This document shows, one piece after another, positions 11,601 to 22,222 of a stretch of DNA of 64,000 nucleotides. Made by a program: the position numbers and the translations under genes. The first letter of the stretch is position 1, and every line of letters begins with the position of its first letter. The notes under the pieces were generated by a model, which had not been told where the DNA came from, ran no database searches, and saw nothing but the letters and a program-made list of their open reading frames with translations. The stretch comes from Nissolia schottii (Eukaryota > Streptophyta > Magnoliopsida > Fabales > Fabaceae): positions 291,245-355,244 of the forward strand of contig QANU01099453.1 in NCBI GenBank assembly GCA_003254905.1, given 5' to 3'.

Positions 11601-14028
11601 AATAATTACTTATCCAAATTAATATGCAGGAAACTTTCATCTTCCTTTCAGAAAGGTATCATTTCTGATTGGATTATGATATTAGTTTGATTATTAAAAG
11701 ATCAAGAAACACAAGCAAGTAGATATATTGCTTAAAATAGGTCAATTAATCCTGCAATAAACAAAATAATCTCAATTCTTGAAATCCAAATATATAGAGA
11801 AGTTAGTAAAGAAAAATGCAGTTTCCTGCCCGGCACTCATTCCTATATGCAGTATACAATATTGATCAGTTGAAAGCAGTCACATCACCTGGAACCTATA
11901 TTTCATGCTCACGTGACCTGATGCCATGTTGATCAATATCCGTGGTATAAAAAATGGACTAAGGCGACGAAGACGCTGTATTCAGGGGAGAAAAAGTAAA
12001 TACCAAATAGAATATGATTTCTTGGAGAAGAACTTCAACAAGGAAATAGCTGACACTTCTTCAATACAAGTTAGTTTTAACGAACTAACCTTCTCGCAGA
12101 TCAGTTGTGCAGAATCCAAGATGTCATTAATGCTTCCAGTTCCTCCACCAATAGAAACCCCCTGACATTTTTTTAAGTTAAAATACATCATAGGGGAATT
12201 GTCAAAGATGGTTTGTCATTACCCATGTTCAAAGAGTGCATACCGTTCTTTCCCTATGCTTCTGTTCCATGGGAAACCAATTAGAATCTTTAAGAGCTTC
12301 CTCGGCGGCACATAGAGCATAGGCTATAAACCTGGCCATTGATCGATGGTCCTAAGGGAAATGTAACAATACTATAGTGACATCAATGATCATAACATAA
12401 GTTCAGAGCTAGCATATATGTGTAAAAGCAAAGCAATATCAAATAAAACTAAAAACGTGAAGAAAATATATAACATCTAGACAATTTCGTATTTTTTTTT
12501 TTTTTTTTACTTTTGACATTGCAGATTACTTTTCATGGAAAGAAGAATAGGAACTTCCTTCTTCAAATTTAAAGAGAATATTACCACCTACCAAGAGGTA
12601 CACCGGTTCCATGATTTCATCCTAAAATAACTTGAGTTTTCTTTTAGTAGAAAATTATTATTTAAAAAAAATGTCATATTTAAGGAAGAATGGTTATCTA
12701 CAAAATTTGGTTGAAGATACCAAAGCTAACATGCATGGTGATCTACGGAATATCAATGGCGGTAAAGAAATACAATACGACACTGATTTGAAATAGGTAC
12801 ATGCATATACATATTTGCCTGTGTGCATATTTACGCGCAAAGTCATGTTTCCATCCATAAATTTAACATTCCAGCACAGGAAATGACTTCTAATTTGCAG
12901 AAATACTATACTCCAAATTGCACTCAATCTAATAAATGTTATATCTACCTTAGAAATATTATGTCAGTCATGCACCACAACCTTAATGAGATTTTGAAAA
13001 TTTATAATTCTATTTCTCTTATTTATTTAACACTTATTGCTGTGTGGAAGAATGTCTAAATTGTAAGCAGAAAATTCCATACCAAAACAAATACTCACCA
13101 TACAAGCTACATCAGTTGATAAGAAACACAATAAAAAAATCCCAATGCCATCATCTAGTAGTGTAGCAAATAAAAAGTAGCAAGAAAAACTTACCTTAGA
13201 ATTAAGCCACATTTCCTCATTGAATTCACCTGGGTTGGTTCCAGTTGGCACAACTGCAGCAACCTTGGATGCCAACTGATCAAATGTACTCAACTGAGTT
13301 TCTCTATCAAAACCACTCATCTTGAGATCTTCCAAACATAATGCCCTTATCCCACATTTACCATCAATTAGGTGCTTCCATGTTTTATCAACTCCACAAC
13401 CAAGTGGTGTCACCATGCCTAAACCTAAAAAGACCACAAAATTTTAGCACTACAACATAAGATTAATACATTTGTGCAACAACAGCAGTAGTACATGAGA
13501 AAAGGAAGTAAAGGAAAGTTGGCCAGTGAAGCAATTCATGCAAGAGAGAGAGTGAAATGAAAGCAAATGGTAAAACTGAGATGTACCTTGAAACTACAAC
13601 AACTCTCAAAACCCAGAACCACATTTTTAACGTGAAACATGAGATATAAATTATATATATGTGCCAATGCATATTTGATGAGAACTAGAAACAGATGATA
13701 CATGTGCTCAGGGATGAATATAAAATTAATCTCAACTTGCCATTATAAGTTATGAATTCTTACATGTGGTGAGTGTCTCATGATTTTCAAGTTCAACCAG
13801 AGAAACATTGTTCAAACAAAATAACTTAAGGCATAAACCAAACTGAAGCTGACAGATTGAATACATCTATAGGTAGCGAGAGAAAGAGTTACCAGTAACA
13901 ACTACTCTTCGGGAGGAAACAACAGGAGGAGCTGCAAAAGCTCTACCCACAGTAGAAGATGAGGAAATGCTTCGATTAAACCAGAGGCCAGAGGAAATGA
14001 AAACTCTACGAGAAGCACGCATTGCCAT
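8673..14028 (-). CDS. mtKAS: 3-oxoacyl-[acyl-carrier-protein] synthase, mitochondrial
   Basis: Condensing enzyme of mitochondrial type II fatty acid synthesis (malonyl-ACP plus acyl-ACP), which supplies octanoate for lipoate. Fourteen exons, all in phase, give 476 residues: 14028-13893, 13424-13195, 12351-12244, 12161-12090, 11975-11889, 11392-11241, 11130-11050, 10905-10872, 10773-10707, 10622-10546, 9590-9530, 9389-9307, 9075-9004, 8843-8673. The N-terminus [10 protein letters not shown] with Ser/Arg and no acids suits a mitochondrial presequence of about 35-40 residues. The FabF-like core begins [15 protein letters not shown]. Active-site residues are all present: Cys221 in TACATGA, His362 in [11 protein letters not shown], Lys396 and His401 in [17 protein letters not shown] lies near the C-terminus. 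The exon 11 donor is GC (CCTTTGG/GCAAGT). A MITE lies in intron 10. GC-rich sequence near 15090-15235 ending CTG/GTGAGC could be a non-coding first exon. The single mitochondrial-type KAS is preferred over plastid KAS I/II by the short leader and the exon layout; that choice is an inference. Confidence 0.93.
9709..10245. mobile_element. MITE with long inverted repeats (Mutator-like) in mtKAS intron 10
   Basis: The element runs 9719-10235. The left arm (ggaaaaatgctcattttg, continuing gtaagcatgagtcactctgg) and the reverse complement of the right arm (ggggtaatgctcatttta, continuing gtataagctcgagtcacttt) match with scattered differences over roughly 150 bp. It is flanked by aatcgttaac (9709-9718) and aatcattaac (10236-10245), a 9-10 bp target duplication with one difference. 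Long TIRs with a 9-10 bp duplication fit a non-autonomous Mutator-type element. It carries no coding capacity. Confidence 0.75.
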
Positions 14029-15445
14029 GTCCAAACAATGTTACCAACCCCAGTTATTAGTTGCTGGTCCTTGACAAGGCGATATTACTCTGGCTGAATG
14101 CTAAACTGAGAATCTGAAAAATGGAAATACCCACAAAAACTAGACACAGCCACAAGTATACTTCTCAGAACTTCTTTCAATGTTGGCAGTTTGAGGCCGT
14201 TGTTGCAACTTGTAATCCAATCCTTTTTTTTTTCCTATTAACTTCATTACAGGAAAATTATTTAGGGTTAGCAAACTCAAGGCAAGGCTATGGTCCTACA
14301 TAAATAACAAAGGAAGCAGAAAACATTCACAAGGCCTACAAACAAAGACAATAAAGCAAACTTGCGTCACAATTTCAGATATTCGAGTGCCAAGAACGTT
14401 TCTATAGTGGAAGAAATTTGCAAGATAGAGGATGAATGATTACATAAAAAGCAATAAGTAAAGGATGAGGACAATAAATCCTCCTAAACAATAGCACAAG
14501 AACAAAAAATGCAGAAAAAGCATACGAGATTATCAACACAAAATGTCTATCCAATCCTTTTACACACTGGTCAGGAAACTCCTCAAAAATAAGAGCTTTA
14601 CTATATCCTCCTTAAAAAATCCTCATAATATCTACGATTAAGTATTAAATAAAGTAGTAAATGCATTTAATATCTTGGGAACATAAACAAATTCAATTAT
14701 TTATATTTTTCATTTAGTAATCAAGAGGATTTAAAAAGAAAAAAAATAAAAATAAAAGTCATACGATTGAAATTGGAATAAACTGAATTAAAATTTGGTG
14801 TTCCTTGTTCAGTGGTCTTTCTACTGTTTGAAGGTAATTTCCTCTTCAAAGTTATCATTTAACTTTGGATAAGAAAATAATGTTTATCATATTTTTTTCC
14901 CTTCAAGTATTAACCCATTGGAACAAAGGGAAACTATAAGTTTAGCATATCGCGTATAAATAAACCATAGTAGAATCACACACTAAGGAAGAATATAGGA
15001 AGCTGCAATTTATATCTACAAGTACTGAACAGTGAGAATTCGAGGCAATGAGCATCCAAAAAAAGTTGAAGGGCGAATCACTTGTTAATGGGGCTCACCA
15101 GAAAGATGAAGGCGGAGCAATGCAGCAGAAAGAATCCCCGTCGGTTGTGTGCGGAGATTGTTGTTGCGGTTGGGTGAGCTTGCGGACCAGGTGGTGGCGG
15201 CGGCGGTGGTGCTGCTATTGAGTGGAACTGAAGAAGAGGTGAAAAAAAATGAAGGAACGTGAGAAGAAAGAAACGAGCGAGGGGAAGGGGCAGGGGAAGG
15301 GAGGAATCGGGTAAAATAGTAAATTTCTTCTATTTTTTATTTTTTATTTTTTATTTTTTATTTTTTATTTTTTTTGACGTGATAAATTTAGTTATAAGAG
15401 ATTAGTTTTTTTTTTCTTTTTAATTAATTGCAAAAAAAAAAAAAA
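14029..15445. other. mtKAS 5' region and AT-rich flank
   Basis: No separate gene is seen. Minus-strand sequence at about 15235-15090 is rich in CCG/CCA triplets and ends in a good donor (CTG/GTGAGC), so it may be an untranslated first exon of mtKAS. An imperfect ATTTTTT heptamer array lies at about 15330-15372. The stretch runs into the assembly gap. Confidence 0.4.
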
Positions 15446-15874
15446 NNNNNNNNNNNNNNNNNNNNNNNNNNNNNNNNNNNNNNNNNNNNNNNNNNNNNNN
15501 NNNNNNNNNNNNNNNNNNNNNNNNNNNNNNNNNNNNNNNNNNNNNNNNNNNNNNNNNNNNNNNNNNNNNNNNNNNNNNNNNNNNNNNNNNNNNNNNNNNN
15601 NNNNNNNNNNNNNNNNNNNNNNNNNNNNNNNNNNNNNNNNNNNNNNNNNNNNNNNNNNNNNNNNNNNNNNNNNNNNNNNNNNNNNNNNNNNNNNNNNNNN
15701 NNNNNNNNNNNNNNNNNNNNNNNNNNNNNNNNNNNNNNNNNNNNNNNNNNNNNNNNNNNNNNNNNNNNNNNNNNNNNNNNNNNNNNNNNNNNNNNNNNNN
15801 NNNNNNNNNNNNNNNNNNNNNNNNNNNNNNNNNNNNNNNNNNNNNNNNNNNNNNNNNNNNNNNNNNNNNNNNNN
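15446..15874. other. Assembly gap (429 Ns)
   Basis: Continuous Ns. The gap is bounded on the left by a run of A and on the right by a run of T, and directly adjoins the inverted-repeat element to its right, which probably caused the assembly break. Confidence 0.99.
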
Positions 15875-16362
15875 TTTTTTGGTAAACTCGTACGAGTTTA
15901 AGTAAACTCTCGATTCTACTAGCGAGTTCACGAGTTAAAATCTACCTACGAGTTTACGAGTTTACCTCAAAATGTACAAATTTTGTAACTTTGTTAGATA
16001 CTTACCTAACTTTGTTTATATTAGATAATGTATATTGAGTTTATTTTGTTAATTTCATATATTTATCATAATTGAGCTATGTTTTATTGAACTATAAAAT
16101 AATACATATACTGAATAAAGTATGACATAACCACTAAGTGTCATGCATTAAGGTGTATTTTATGATATGTCTTTCATTAATTTAATTTAAAGTTAACATT
16201 AGTCAATTTCAATTATAAATACATTACTTAATTAAGTTTAGTTCCTAATTATATTGCTTATAACATATTTTTTTACGTATGTAAACTCATACGAGTTTAC
16301 GAGTCGAGTTTACGATCCGAGTTTGCTAAGACTCCACGAGTTTACTTAAACTCTCGAGTTTG
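15875..16362. mobile_element. Inverted-repeat element with iterated GAGTTTAC motifs
   Basis: The left end (15881-15965) reads ggtaaactcgtacgagttta, then further gagtt(c/t)acgag words. The right end (16278-16362) repeats the same motifs inverted and finishes cgagtttacttaaactctcg. Reverse complementing the right end reproduces the left order: aaactcgagagtttaagtaaactcg. The middle (about 15970-16270) is AT-rich and non-coding. The left terminus probably lies inside the gap, so the target duplication cannot be read. Clustered subterminal motifs of this kind are typical binding sites of DNA transposases; the superfamily is not determinable. Confidence 0.6.
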
Positions 16363-17429
16363 ACAACCTTGCCTTCACACAATCCCCACATCTACGGCCT
16401 ACATTTTTTTTTAAAAAAAAAATTTGACATCAACCAGAAACGCTCAAAACTATGCCCTATATTAATATATATTAATTGATCACTCACTATAAAAGCATCT
16501 CCACACAACATTAGAATGACAAGGCATTCGCACACACGCCCTACTCTTTATCTCTGAGTCAAGACAGCAAGGCCCTAATTAATTTCTTCCCGCTTTTGTT
16601 TATTTCTTTGTTGACATTACTTCTATTTCTGTGTTCAACTATTTTTCTTTGTCTGATTGGTTGTGCTTTGCTGAGATTATGCTAATTTGTTATATTCGAT
16701 GCTTGTGCTCTCATTTCAATTTTTTGTGTTTAGTTTTGTATATGGGAATAAATAAAAACCTTTCTTTTAGATAAGTGATATTACATCAATTTAATTTGAT
16801 AACTCATGCGTTTTGAATGATCACACTTTCACATATGTAAGTCCATTACCGCAGGATCCATTATGAGTATCACGCCTCAACTTAGGACGTAACTGTACGT
16901 AGGGTTATTGCCTTATGGAAGCTCTGATGTAACATACTAACGTACATGCAATGCTAAAATAAATAACTTTACTTCATAATAAATAGCTGATTTCATGAGA
17001 ATAACTAGTTTCATTTAATAATAACTAGGTTTACATAATTTTTGAAATGGTATCTTAAAAACATAATTAAATATATGAATGCTAAAGAAATGGAGATCTT
17101 GCCCTAGTATCTAGAGCATATATACTAATAACCTGGTAGACCCATTGCAAAGCGGAACTTACCACTAACGTTGATTCACTTCTAATGGACGAGGGGGGAC
17201 ATTCTCATTGTCCTCTACTGTATCTGAAAAAATATAATTGACAAAAGGGTGAGTTTGTCATCTTAGTGGTGAGTATCTCAATATCACACAAATAACATAT
17301 ATTGCATATAAACATGGTATATAGATATACATATAGCTGGATGATAACATACGTAGAAAACTGGAGTAAATTTGAGTAAACTGCTGAAAGGTAAATTTGA
17401 TCTGTCTGTAGCATGTGTTCGCCTCCGGC
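16363..17429. other. Intergenic, no gene seen
   Basis: AT-rich with no supported exons. The stretch from about 17100 may already belong to the LTR-like repeat that follows, since it has similar wording, but no boundary could be set. Confidence 0.4.
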
Positions 17430-18671
17430 GGAGGGGCGCGAGGAGAGATGCTTCTAGATCCTCAATTCAAGGGAACCTCAACTCGACCTTGCTTCGCCAG
17501 GATAAATCCTCGTGATTCTGGTACGCTAAACCCGGATACTATGAGGTCACACATACCTTAAATCTAAGGAGCCTTGCGCCTACTGTTATCTGAATCTAGG
17601 AGGGCACATATGCCCTAAATCTGTGGAGCCTTGCGCTCAATACTATCTAATACTGAGTCTGATTTACGGGGAGGTTGACCACATACTATTGTAAGTCTTT
17701 TGCTCTAAGGTATACTATCTGTGAAGTCTTTTAGGTGAGCTAGTTTAATTACTCAAGTCGTTAAGTCCTGAATCTACTGATTATGGAGGTGATAATCCTA
17801 GTTAGTTTAGTCTTGTTCACTTGTCCAAGATTAAGGATTGAGGTCCCACACTTAGGAGAGGTTACCGGGTAAGAGAGATGCGTCACAGTGGACAATTTAA
17901 ATACCAAGTCTTTGCCTTGCCAGAACCTTCCCTTATTTAGGGTCCATTCCTTAACCGAAGTTTTTATTAGGGTCTGTTATGTATGTAAGCCTAACCATAC
18001 AGTTCTAAAAGGATATCATCAAGTATCATATAATCGCAAGTTTTTGTCCTAGCATGTCATCATATAATCATAGCATGGTAATAATAGGTAATGAAATATT
18101 GTAAACATAACTAACTCGATTGACGGACCATTAATGTATAATCGTCGACGCGTCAGGACCTCCACTCACTTGGAATATCTTGGAACTGATAAGCACTGAT
18201 AGTGGAAGCTCCAAGTGGCATAGTGTTGGCACCTGGAAAGGCCAACATATACCACACCATCAGAAACTTATAAGAAAACATAACTGTTTACGCTCAGTTG
18301 TAGTGATTTGGCATCGCCACAGCGGTCGTGGACTGCCACAGGGTTGCCACTACCAAAGTAGTGGCACCGAGGCCTACTACCCTAGGCCATTCTTAAAAGA
18401 AGTGACTACCTACCCTAGATGAAGACGTCGCGTCTTCACAAAAAAAGAGAAGAAATTGAGCGAGAACTCTGCTCTAGAGAAGAGAGGAGTCTGAGGGGAA
18501 CTGTATTTATAGGTGGAGAGGTGGCCAAAAGGATTAGGGTTGCTGATTAGTAGCGATGCGCTGGAGAACGCCAAAGGGCGCTGTGGCGCCTCGTTGCTTC
18601 TGACGCGTTGCAGCGTGTCTCCGAAACCAACTTGGGCCCTTGCAACAGGCTCTTTGACCTGGGTTGTTACA
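17430..18671 (-). mobile_element. LTR-like dispersed repeat, copy 2
   Basis: On the minus strand the block starts TGTAACAACCCAGGTC at 18671, the canonical start of many plant Ty3/gypsy LTRs. It continues with a GC-rich part (GAGGCGCCACAGCGCC) matching GAGGCGCTCCAGCGCAC in the copy at 4280-5330, and then the shared boxes listed there. The far end is approximate and no internal retroelement domain follows, so a solo LTR or truncated copy is likely. Confidence 0.5.
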
Positions 18672-19678
18672 ATGAGCTCATACATTTTGTGAGTATAGTT
18701 GTTCAAAATTGTTTGACTCACATGTGTTTACAAGATTACACTTACATCTTTTTATTCATCCTCCTACACTTCTTTCAAACTATTAAATGAGTTAAAAAAC
18801 AGATGTTTTATAAAATTTTAAAACATTAAATGTATTTACTTTTTACAAAGTTTATGAGAATGAGTTAAACGGTTTTAACATTACTTGTGTTTACCGTAGA
18901 TTTTGGTGTCATTTATGAACTTTTTCATTTCATTCGGGATCTAGTGTTTGGGGATTTTATGTCATCGGAAGGGAAAAATAATTATTACTATTAAAATTGT
19001 TGTCTAATAAAGGATTCCTTGTTTGTTTGACATTGGTATTTTACAGATGGTAAGAGTGCAATCCTTACTCATCGTGTGTTGCATTTGGTCGTCAAGCTAA
19101 AGTGACACAGCGGGCATCCACTTTGAAGGATTTTATTAAAACTGGTTCCAGGTAAATGTGCCACACACTCTCTCTTCCTCTCTCTATTATCTCTATCTGT
19201 CTTCCTTTGCATGGTGGTGTCAATAGGGCTGACGGCATTGTGAGGTTTCTTTACTCTTCATGTGGCTTCACATAAACAGACTTCAAATGAAAAGTTTCAT
19301 CTTAGAGGGAGCTTTGGGGCTCCCAAGGGGTTTTCAAGAAGGAATTTATCCTTGCTCACATAATGGGTGGGAAACAACTACACAATTGTTAAATGTTACA
19401 TGGAAACCACCTTGAAGAATAAATGAACGGAACTAATGCTTTGTTGGGATGTAAATAGAAAATGAGAGGAAAAAAATTGGAGAGAAGACAAAGTGAAGAG
19501 AAAAAATGTTTTTTCTTTCATTGCTGGGCTTAAAAGAAAATGAGTAAATTGCACAAATTATATTTGATAAAATTGCACTTCATTCTAATTTTTTATTGTG
19601 ATTGATCACAAATGAGGTTTTTTTACCTGTATGTGGCCTTGGAAAATAAAATTTTCCAAAATGTAGACAGTTCAAATT

Positions 19679-19990
19679 AATTACGGATGTATGGGATTTT
19701 GGGGCTGAAATCGGTTCAGGGGGTGCCGATTTCAGCCCCCGATTTTTTTTTTAAAAAAAAAGGGGCTGAAATCGGATGAACAGTACCCGATTTCAGCCCC
19801 GAAATTTTTTTTTTAAAAAAAGGGGCTGAAACCAGATGAACAGTACCCGATTTCAGCCCCAAATTTTTTTTTTTAAATGGGACTGAAATCGGCTGCCCCT
19901 AGGCCGATTTCAGCCCCGGGGTTTTTTTTTCGTGCAGAAATCGGCCAAACGTGGTCCGATTTCATGCACCTCGCCCATACATCCGTAATT
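19679..19990. mobile_element. Foldback element of repeated GGGCTGAAATCGG hairpins, copy 1
   Basis: Perfect 17-bp terminal inverted repeats aattacggatgtatggg (19679-19695) and cccatacatccgtaatt (19974-19990) enclose several modules. Each module has ggggctgaaatcgg, a short loop (for example atgaacagtacc) and ccgatttcagcccc. Modules are separated by T-run/A-run linkers. A diverged relative lies at 54977-55304. It sits in the first long intron of the SMC6 relic. Confidence 0.8.
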
Positions 19991-22222
19991 TTTTTATTTC
20001 GTCCATATATTTGGATTTACCCCATTAAAAATCACATATATGTAATTACCCCCACAAATGATATATTATGTTTCTAGGCAAATGCTTAAATGCACCTTAC
20101 AATTTTGGAGCTTGATGCTCTTTGTGGCTTAGGGTGCACCATATTTGACTCCAACCTGTTATAACCCGTTCACATTCAGTAACCAGTAAACTAACCCACT
20201 GCAATTCTCACCTTCCTCCTGCCCACTCCTCTAGTTCCGTCCCATCCTTCGTCACCACTCCAGCCATTATCCATGAAAAGTGAAAACCTCTGTAGCACCT
20301 TGTCAGAGTTCTGAGTCGTGATGATGGAATCCATCACTAAAACAACCAAGAAATCTTAGAATCACATCATGATTTGAAAAAACAAAACAACCCAGAAAGG
20401 AGGAGGAAGGACATCAATTTAATTGAAAAAAGTGATTTTTCTTTCTGTACATTCGTCCATATCATCCTCACTCATTTCTCTTTTCATCTTTATCCATTGT
20501 TTTCTCTCAAATACACCACTTTTTGGTGATTAAGGAGGTTCCTTTGCACTGATCATCGCACCCATTTCAATTATTCTCTCTTGGTCTTTCATGGGTTCTG
20601 CTCATAATCTTGGAATGAAGAGCTGGAGTCTGGGAGGCAATCGGTAAACAATTACAAGTTACAACTGTTGATGCCAATTCACAAGAAACTTACGGTTTAA
20701 ATGGTCTTAGACTAGGCTATACCCTTACTTTATAATAAGGAGCATCACATCCTTGCATTTGGCAAGGCGCATTTAAGCCATGGCTTCTATTTTCTGTTTC
20801 TAATAGTTCGTGAAATAAATAGTAGTAAAATAAAATCTAATTTTCTTTATCAAGTATTTTGGAAGAAAATAATAAACATAAAAATAAATTAGAAAACAAA
20901 ATTTTATTATTCTTGCTACTTTCACTAATGCAACATGAAGCACATGAAAATGAAACAAAAATAAAAATTTTACCAATTATTGATTGCCAGTCTTAACAAA
21001 AAAAACTGGGATAAAGTGCAATTTTATTCCTGATTTAGTGTGTATTATTATTTTAACAAATCTCAAATGTGGGATTTTAAAAAAAAATTGAGTGAAAAGT
21101 AATGTAATGATGAGTAAATGACTTTTGTGCTAATTACTTTTAATGGTTGATAAGAAGATTGGACGGATAAAGTTGTAATTTTGCAACCCAAATCATGTTT
21201 CTCCGAGTTTTTTCTTCTCACGAGGCATGGGAGGACAAAACTTTTGATGTGGGTCCCATAGCCAACTTTTCCTTCTTTCCTATTTTCTATCCTCATTCAA
21301 ACACATAAACACTTTTTTCTCTCCATTTTTTTTTCTCTCTTTCATTTTCTTTCGACTATTTTTCTATCTAACTAAACAATATGTAACTTCAAAAACCAGG
21401 TTTGAGTCCGGTGGTAATCAACATTTCCTCTGTTTATATAGTTGATTTGCAGCTTGTCGACAATAAGTAAACTTAGTGGTGCATGCATAGAAGCTCACTT
21501 GGACGAGTGAACACACTAAGATAAGATAAGACTATAAATAATAAATATATAGAGAGAAAATTAAAGCAGCGTCTATTGTAATAAAGATGATAGAATATTG
21601 TCTTAAGTAGTTTGAGTATGTGTAAAGAAGATTGATATATGCCCTTGTCCCACATAGTAGAGTAAATTAGACAAGGATGGTCCAACAAAATTAAGTAATA
21701 TATTAAATAAAATTAAGATTCAACAAAATAATATATTAAAAATAAATAAATAATAAAATAACATGAAAATATTAAGTAATTAAATTATTGTTAATATAAA
21801 AAATAATTATTTAGTAATATATTAGAATATTAATATTAATTATTAAAATACATGAATAAATACTTAATAGTATTTAAGATACATATAATTCTTCAAAATT
21901 AAATTAAAAAAATTAAATAATGATTAATAATAAATAAACATTTTTAATATTAAATTTAATTTAAATTTAATAATCAGGGAAATTATTTTTTTATATATAA
22001 ATTTAAATTGTAAAAGTTAATGAATATTGATAATAAATATAAATACTACTAATAAATATTAAAGTAATTACTAAGATTTCTTATTTTAGAATTATTTTAT
22101 CTTTCACTAAAGGAAATAAACTTCAACCTAGCAAGTTGATTCAAATTCTGATAGAATTGTTAGTGTAAATTGGCAACATATAATTTGTTTACATGGTTCT
22201 TTATTCTATTGTCTCTACGTAG
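19991..22222. other. Intron-equivalent DNA of the SMC6 relic, very AT-rich
   Basis: No gene is seen. About 21690-22080 is almost pure A/T with repeated taataa/aataaat words. The region belongs to the long intron between the first two SMC6 exon remnants. Confidence 0.5.

Noticed and set aside
15392..15931. Open readings of 157-179 codons made of X
   Set aside because: They run through the N gap and contain no sequence information.
19877..20077. 66-codon reading through the hairpin element
   Set aside because: It starts inside the foldback modules and ends in AT-rich intron DNA of the SMC6 relic.
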